A stretch of 64,000 nt of DNA, taken from positions 10,840,635 through 10,904,634 of the forward strand of contig NC_087079.1 of NCBI RefSeq assembly GCF_026151205.1. The letters run 5' to 3'. The DNA is from Bolinopsis microptera (taxonomy: Eukaryota; Ctenophora; Tentaculata; Lobata; Bolinopsidae). Positions within the stretch are counted from its first letter, which is position 1; every line of letters begins with the position of its first letter. Positions 58,471 through 64,000 of the stretch are shown piece after piece. The notes below the pieces were generated by a model. That model made no database searches. It was given only the letters and a program-made list of their open reading frames with translations, and was not told the DNA's origin. A program made the translations under genes and the position numbers.

Positions 58471-59938
58471 CTATTTGGTGAGGTATGAAGACAAGGGTTG
58501 GAGGTTGACAGGTGCTCCACTGGAACGAGTCACAGATGGACTTTGAGTCTGTACCTCGACTGGTCTAATAGCTTTACCGGGAACCAGTTGAGGGATGGAC
58601 GACATAAGGTTTTGAAGATCACTGGGTAGCGGTGGCAAAGCCACACTTGTCACGGGGAGGGGAGGCGGTGCAATGTTGGTGGGGGATGAAACAGCTGCTG
58701 CTTCGTTAGCGGACTGGGGAAGAGGCGCGAATTTAGCTAGCGGTGGAAGAGGCGGCTGATCTTCGATGGTTACTGTGGTAGAACCTGGCTGAGTGGTGGC
58801 TGGAGGTGGCGCGTTAAGCTGATTTTCTGTCTCCGAGATCACAGTTCTGGAGTTTAAATCTGGGTATAAGAAATTGGTATGCTAAAATAGTGCTGTAAGA
58901 GGGCGAATATTAAATAGTGGTTTAATTGTTGCCGACAAACGACAAGGTAGATGTTAATAAGAGATTAACATAATTTTGAAAATTTGTGAAAAGCCATGGT
59001 TTCATGGTTATAATATCTAATATAAAACTGCAATACAGGTAAAATCAAGATGAAACAAACCTGCGTTTTTCTGTTCTGACTTTGTATTTTTCTTCATCAT
59101 ATCCGGTTCTTGACCAGCCGACGCGTTAACAGCTGGTTCGATCTGAGTTTGCTGGGGTGGTGTCGGGAAGAGTTCAGTCTTGAGCGCGGGAAGGAATTTA
59201 TCAATACGCTCCCAAGTTGTTAGCCAGAGTGTCCGCTCATTTCCTGTTGGGTAGTATCTGGTCACGTGAAGGCAGAGTTAAAGTATTGTCAAATTCCAGC
59301 ATACCAGTCATACCGATACAAATATTTCTCATATCATGTAGTAAATCTATTACTGGCGGGAATTTCCTTTGTTCAGTGTTCAAGGAACTTCTTTCTGCAC
59401 TGTGGGATGCACTCTTACTAAATAAATACTAATACTGTACCTTGTATCTGGGAAACGTGCTGCTCGTTGTTTAGCCGGTTTCGTTCCATCATGTAGTTGT
59501 TATCTACGTCGAATACCGCTGCATTGCTCATCACCAACAGCATGTTCTTCAGATTCTCTGGTATTGCTTCACCCTGGGCAAGAAAATATGTCATGATTGA
59601 CAAGTATTAGAAATTCTTTGTGTCACAAGTCACGTACAAATTTAGTTCAAGGAATGTTAAGTTTGCCGCTTTTATTTTTCAATACCATTTAATTTCTGCC
59701 ATGGCCTCTAATGAAATGTAATCTTAGTTCTTACGAAAAAAGGATCTATTTCAAGAAACACAATCAAACCAGCTGAATAGTATTTCCCAATCTTGTAGGA
59801 AAATCCGTATAAAAATGCTCTTACCAAAAGATCAGAGTTGCCGCTGTGAATGTACTTGTCCATGAAGTCCAATATGTCCAGCCACAAATCTGTAAATCCA
59901 GGAAGAGACAGTAGTGGACTGAGATGCTGTAGAAACGC
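58471..59938 (-). CDS. GBF1-like: GBF1-like Golgi Arf guanine-nucleotide exchange factor, C-terminal exons
   Basis: Four minus-strand exons chain in phase: 59938-59825, 59573-59441, 59243-59061, 58826-58471 (stop). They read AFLQHLSPLLSLPGFTDLWL...DFMDKYIHSGNSDLL, then EAIPENLKNMLLVMSNAAVF, then LWLTTWERIDKFLPALKTELF, then a Pro-rich tail ending LQPLSSYLTK. This order and wording match the HDS3/C-terminal end of GBF1 (brefeldin-A-resistant Sec7 factor), which activates Arf1 at the cis-Golgi. The Sec7 domain and all earlier exons are outside the window or further upstream. The two acceptors chosen (cccaacag and ggagacag) were preferred over nearer AGs because only they keep phase. Confidence 0.85.
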
Positions 59939-60423
59939 CTGGAAAGAAAGAAGAGTTAGTTCTGGATAGGATACAGTAAAGAAACAAATTCCGGGCGAGC
60001 TATTCTCGGATCAATTTAGAATCAGAATGTGGTTCTATATGACAAACTTTGACATAAATAGTTTGCCCCGGAGCGGACTGATCCGGGATTTGTTGTTTCC
60101 CTACTGATCATGGAGATAATTCTATTACTTTATTAGTATTACTTTGTACTGATACAAGAGAACTATACAAAATTATAATCTGTACGGTCGAGGTAACCGT
60201 AATTATGTAAGAGTGTTGTAAATGTATGATAACAATTTGGATCTGAACCCAATCCAATGATTCATAACTTACAATGAGACAGAGAAGTAAAGCGTCGTTT
60301 TTTGAATGCAAGAATGAAACATAATATATTAATTAATGAAGTATATATAATCGCATTTCTAAAGTATTTTTGTTAAATCTAAAAATGTCTAATTACACAC
60401 TTCTTGTGTACTAATGTATCCTA

Positions 60424-60697
60424 CCTTATCGGCTGGAATAGTGAATGTCGTAAATTTTGGGCGGCTAAAACTATGGTTGCCAGTTTTAACAGGATTTTGT
60501 AGATTTTTAAACGAATTTTAGATAAAACGGTATAATAAAATAAATATAAAATTGTAATTCAAATTAGAGTTGTCGAACTTAAAAAAAGATTTAAGACGAT
60601 GCAAATGTTGATCGGTGAAAAATGTGAGCGGCTAAAACTATGGGCGCAACGATCGTTCGAGCTCACTTTTTAACTGACTAATTTTTAGCCGATAAGG
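60424..60697. repeat. Small MITE-like element (ccttatcggct / agccgataagg)
   Basis: Eleven-base inverted ends, with an internal direct duplication of gcggctaaaactatgg at about 60461 and 60630. About 274 bp, no coding content. Confidence 0.55.
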
Positions 60698-60945
60698 TGA
60701 TCATTTAAAAATATACTAAATCAGAAATAGGTGCTGTTATCTGTCTTTCTCTAGCAGTACCGTAAATGAAGGAAGAAAGTTCACAAAGTCAAATTCTAAC
60801 AGACCAAGATAACATTGTCAGATTATTCGTTAGTGCATCATTGCAGGTCTACTGTATCATTAAATCAGTCAGGTGGCAGTATCACAGTTCTTTAATCGCC
60901 AATATCATGACAGTTTTTGAGACATGGCTCGAACAGTTTATCTTT

Positions 60946-61611
60946 TCAGTTTTTATGGGATTTTTCGTTTTCCGTTCTTCTAGCCCGCTTTGCTTTCCTT
61001 TTCTTGTTCTGTTTCTTGTTCTTCCCAGCTCTTTTGCTTTTCTTGTCCCTCTTGTTTTTCTTGCCATTTTTCTTGTTCCCTTTCTCCTTGATTTTTTCTT
61101 TTTCGGCGTTCTTCTCGACCTGTGTTTTACCGTTGATTACAGTATTTTCTTGCTCCCTCTCCTTTTCTTTCCCACCACTCTCTTCAACACCAACATCCTC
61201 ATTTCCAATATTTGTCTCACTGTTCGCTTCACCGCCCTCTCCGCCTCCCCGATTACAAAGCTCCGTTTCACATACTTCTATCCTGCAGGACACATCCCCC
61301 AGAGTAAGAGGATCCAGATGGGAGTTGAGCTGGTCGCACATGGTACTCTCTGCTCCGTGCCGGCACCCTCTGTGGATCAGATGGTTCTTTATAGCGACTC
61401 CGTAGTGGAACCCTCCGTGAGACACCCTCATGGTGAAGCAACCTTTGGGGCAGGAGGTGGTGTTGTGCGCGGCGCTGCACGTGGAGGGGGCCTCGGGGTC
61501 CGTGGAGTTGAAATCGCCGATGATCACGTGACTCTCCATACACTCTAAACAATTGGTAGCGTAGGTCGAGGTTACTGTGATGAGGAATATAAGAGCCTGC
61601 AAGTTGGACAT
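60946..61611 (-). CDS. Secreted Ly6/uPAR three-finger-fold protein with a very basic C-terminal tail
   Basis: The start was chosen at MSNLQALIFLITVTSTYA (61611), a signal peptide; an upstream in-frame Met (61650) would put extra residues before it. The mature part has NCLECMESH, then SCPKGCF, GCRHG, MCDQL and finally SCRIEVCETELCNRG. This is the ten-cysteine Ly6/uPAR (three-finger) pattern ending in CN. From about residue 130 the chain becomes an acidic linker and then about 60 residues rich in Lys/Arg (KKNKRDKKSKRAGKNK...), with no hydrophobic GPI-attachment end. Ly6 proteins bind receptors or act in adhesion and signalling; the fold is shared with some venom proteins, but nothing here argues for a toxin. 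It is a single uninterrupted frame. If further GBF1 exons lie beyond it, it is nested in a GBF1 intron. Confidence 0.75.
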   Translation of the reverse strand: MSNLQALIFLITVTSTYATNCLECMESHVIIGDFNSTDPEAPSTCSAAHNTTSCPKGCFTMRVSHGGFHYGVAIKNHLIHRGCRHGAESTMCDQLNSHLDPLTLGDVSCRIEVCETELCNRGGGEGGEANSETNIGNEDVGVEESGGKEKEREQENTVINGKTQVEKNAEKEKIKEKGNKKNGKKNKRDKKSKRAGKNKKQNKKRKAKRARRTENEKSHKN

Positions 61612-61785
61612 TGTGGGGAGTAGCTGATGGGAATATTGATAGTAAATCACTGATTTGGTTGAGAGAAATTAGAGAAATAGTAGAGAAATTAAATGTTGAA
61701 GTCCATTTTTGTGCAAAGCTTTCCTAAAATTACTGTTGGGTTATGAAATTATCAATATCATGAAATTATGATTCATTATTTCGTG

Positions 61786-61851
61786 TCAGCTCATTCATAC
61801 ATTGGGCATTCAGAAATGCCCAATGTATGATATATGAATGAGCTGACATTT
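61786..61851. repeat. Imperfect palindrome upstream of the Ly6 gene
   Basis: tgtcagctcattcatacatt and its complement (with one small insertion) flank a five-base centre. It lies about 175 bp upstream of the Ly6 ATG, so it may sit in its promoter. Confidence 0.8.
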
Positions 61852-61859
61852 ATGTATTT

Positions 61860-62990
61860 GATCAATATTACCACACGAAAGTCGAAATGACCGAAGGACC
61901 GGAAACTACTTGAAGACTCGACAAAGCATAAGCAAACAGAGATCAGAATGTTAGCAATGATAAACACGCCTCTTCACAGCAACCAATTATGTGGTATCAT
62001 AGCGATGAAAAATAGAGATGCCGACAACTACTGTAATCGAGGAAATTGTCTTGTCAGAGTTTACAAATATATATATAAATCAGGAGATCACCAACCCTAT
62101 TCTGAATTGATCTTGTAAACAGTACTCTGATATTATCTTAGTGAACATTTGGTTACATATCGATAATCTAAATTGATTTATCAAACACAATTAAACAATT
62201 GCCTTCGACATTTAAGATGACCGAAATAGTTATTTATAGAGTTATAGGTCTTCTATGAAGTATGAATTTCTACTACATCATCGTCGAAATCCACGAATTA
62301 TATCAGCACATATAACAGAATTATAGTCCAAAGATTGGATGTGTTGAGCAATTTTTCATTACACGTACGGTATTATGAGCGCTGATGTAAGCAGGAGGCT
62401 AAAATCCTAACTATGCTAAATATAAAATATGCTAAAAATATACAAACCAGTAGCAAACTTAAAACTTCTTCCTCGATATCACGCCAGAAGAAAAATTAAT
62501 ACATTTGTGCTAACTTTTACTTTTTCTAGCTGACAACCGATCAATCTTGATCCTCAACGGAATATAATCCGGCTGAAAGCTTTACAGCCTGTTTAGTGTT
62601 TACAGTAATACATGTACTAATAATTTATGATCTAGTATCGTAAAGAAAAAATATTCACGGTTGAAAAAGCCATTAGATGATAAATATTTATTTATTACGG
62701 CCACAGCTAATATCCTTTATTATCTTCTCTTGGTACCAGTGTTAATTGAGTCGGGACAGTAGATTATAATTTACTCCACAGAGACAGCATTCGACAAGCG
62801 GCGTAATTAAGAAAACAATTAACAGATGGTCTAATCAGCCGAATTTGGGATCCAAAGCACATCTTCAGCCATCATACAGCACTTCTGACAGTTCTGTAAT
62901 ATTTTCAGAGCTCATTGAAAGCTTAGTTTGAAGTGGCAGATGGTGCTTTGGTTGCTGAAATGCCGTTTGTATGCCGCCACGTTATCAGAA
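61860..62990. other. AT-rich stretch with no gene seen
   Basis: No exon, repeat or RNA gene that I can support. Open frames are short and lack domain features. Confidence 0.45.
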
Positions 62991-62997
62991 TTATGGC

Positions 62998-63345
62998 TGG
63001 TATAAAATCCAATCCCAGACATCCAGTTCTCCGTCTCCGTCTCCGTCTCCGTCTCCGTCTCCGTCTCCGTCTCCGTCTCCGTCTCCGTCCCCTTCCCCTT
63101 CTCCCTCTCCTTCTCATTCTCCTTCTCCTTCTTCTTCTCTTCTCCTTCTTTCAGTGTTAACGTTGTACTTGTGTTAAGGGGACATACAGCAAAACCGTTT
63201 ATGATTACTCCACGCAAATGATCATAAGTAATCATAAACGGTTTTTGTGTATGTCCCCTTAACACAATGTAGCACTGAGAGGGATAAGGAGAGGGAGAAG
63301 GAGAGGGAGGAGAAGAGGGAGGAGGAGAGGAGGGAGGACAAGTGG
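62998..63345. repeat. Hairpin with pyrimidine left arm and purine right arm
   Basis: (ccgtct)n and cttctc repeats (63026-63155) lead into ttaaggggacatacagcaaa...tttatgattac (63174-63212). A 19-base loop, the complementary arm (63227-63265) and then gagagggagaagg purine repeats (63275-63340) follow. The whole is a large inverted structure with mirrored composition. The long Glu/Thr or Pro/Ser frames it creates are low-complexity artefacts. Confidence 0.8.
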
Positions 63346-63584
63346 TGAAGTGGCCATTGTGTATTAACAGCATGTGTATTGTTGACTAAAATGCTGTCTA
63401 AATTTGTTCGACGTTCATTTTGTATTGACACCCATCTGTTAACTAGTTGATTACAGTCAAACCTATCTATACTGGGTACTGCGGTAGACTGGGCATTTAT
63501 CGATTCATATTGAATATATACGCGCTGTTCATTATCATTTTAAGGGTAAACGGTCGGGTTATTATCGCACGGCTTCTCGTACAC

Positions 63585-63653
63585 CCTCTCCGCCGGCATA
63601 CACTTTCTCCGGCCTGGCCCGGTCAAATTCATCAATGACATGATGGGCAGCGT
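63585..63653 (-). CDS. Possible exon (unidentified)
   Basis: A short GC-rich island reads AAHHVIDEFDRARPEKVYAGGEG on the minus strand, between an acceptor (acttgtcag-like) and a donor (GAGG|gtgtac). Composition and sense make it look coding, but I recognise no family. It could belong to the GBF1-like gene or another minus-strand gene. Confidence 0.22.
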
Positions 63654-64000
63654 CTGACAAGCTTATTATCACATTGTGCACGTCATATTATGTTAATTTT
63701 TGCACTATTAGTTCATTAAATGGAACATATAACATGCCACCAGCTCTTACAGATTTTAATTGCATTAGCATGAACATTAAGATAGATTAGAATACAGTAA
63801 TCTCCGTATTGTTTGTAAGGTGCATAGTCTACTTCGTTGTATCTGTGAAGAGAAGTTGTCCTCTCATGGGGTTCTGATACCTGTAATGCTAATTTATCTT
63901 CCACAGAAAGCTAGTACAGCTGGGTACCTACCTTCTTAAACTTGGGTTACTTGCTCCCTATGAATTAATCATAAAGGTTTACCCGTTTACTGCAGATTGA

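Noticed and set aside
60766-61548. 260-codon plus-strand frame rich in Phe/Leu
   Set aside because: Exact antisense of the Ly6/uPAR gene, whose cysteine pattern and signal peptide are convincing on the minus strand.
62912-63431. Overlapping frames on both strands encoding (ET)n, (SP)n and (R)n peptides
   Set aside because: All arise from (ccgtct)n and purine/pyrimidine repeats in the hairpin; no conserved segment.
1-64000. CRISPR arrays, bacterial operons, rRNA or tRNA genes
   Set aside because: The tandem arrays lack spacer-repeat alternation, the genes have spliceosomal introns, and I found no cloverleaf or rRNA-like segment.

Overview
This is a nuclear genomic window from an animal, AT-rich, probably a marine or aquatic invertebrate. 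A cnidarian-type genome is my best guess, but nothing here fixes the phylum. The evidence is spliced genes with GT-AG introns mostly of 100-500 bp, an intact axonemal dynein heavy chain, a meiotic SHOC1-like gene, a BK-channel beta-like gene, secreted discoidin/F-type-lectin-like proteins, a Ly6/uPAR protein, several non-LTR retrotransposons and many foldback/MITE-like DNA elements. Many open frames in such DNA begin at non-ATG codons or run through introns, so I chose starts and ends from splice sites, phases and family resemblance.

Layout. 0-2 kb is gene-poor, with a foldback element at 829-1346. About 1.9-11.2 kb is one large LINE. Its ORF1 joins a CxxC/coiled-coil segment, an AlkB-like 2OG-Fe(II) oxygenase domain and an SGNH/GDSL hydrolase domain. 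Its ORF2 is AP-endonuclease plus reverse transcriptase. A 1.64 kb DNA transposon with 14-bp terminal inverted repeats and an 8-bp target duplication splits the AlkB domain. A low-complexity pyrimidine block (5.7-6.85 kb) separates ORF1 and ORF2. A second, 5'-truncated LINE reverse transcriptase lies on the minus strand at 11.6-12.8 kb. A SHOC1/ZIP2-like gene block (13.6-16.7 kb) with three frame breaks and a PH-domain protein with an IGPSGDR-type repeat (17.25-19.2 kb) follow on the plus strand.

19.6-54.4 kb is a single dynein axonemal heavy chain gene of the DNAH3/7/12 group. I could chain 61 exons with matching phases into about 4027 codons from ATG to TAA. Its larger introns hold other things. 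Intron 24 has a KCNMB-like gene (+), a secreted discoidin/F-lectin-like gene (-), a 0.5 kb tandem duplication and a 44-bp minisatellite that ends exactly at a splice acceptor. Intron 26 has an ORF1-only retroelement and a 10-bp minisatellite that also ends at the acceptor. Intron 36 has a 739-bp TTAA-flanked foldback element and a second secreted coiled-coil/F-lectin-like gene.

54.5-58.4 kb is a dense nest of GC-rich inverted repeats, MITEs and palindromes. 58.5-59.9 kb holds the last four exons I can support of a GBF1-like Arf-GEF (minus strand). At 60.9-61.6 kb is a secreted Ly6/uPAR-domain protein with a very basic tail (minus strand). The end of the window has a purine/pyrimidine hairpin and one possible exon.

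The most unusual items are the AlkB-SGNH retrotransposon ORF1, the repeat arrays that stop exactly at dynein 3' splice sites, and two frame breaks in nested genes that would each be repaired by removing a 22-nt GT...AG segment.
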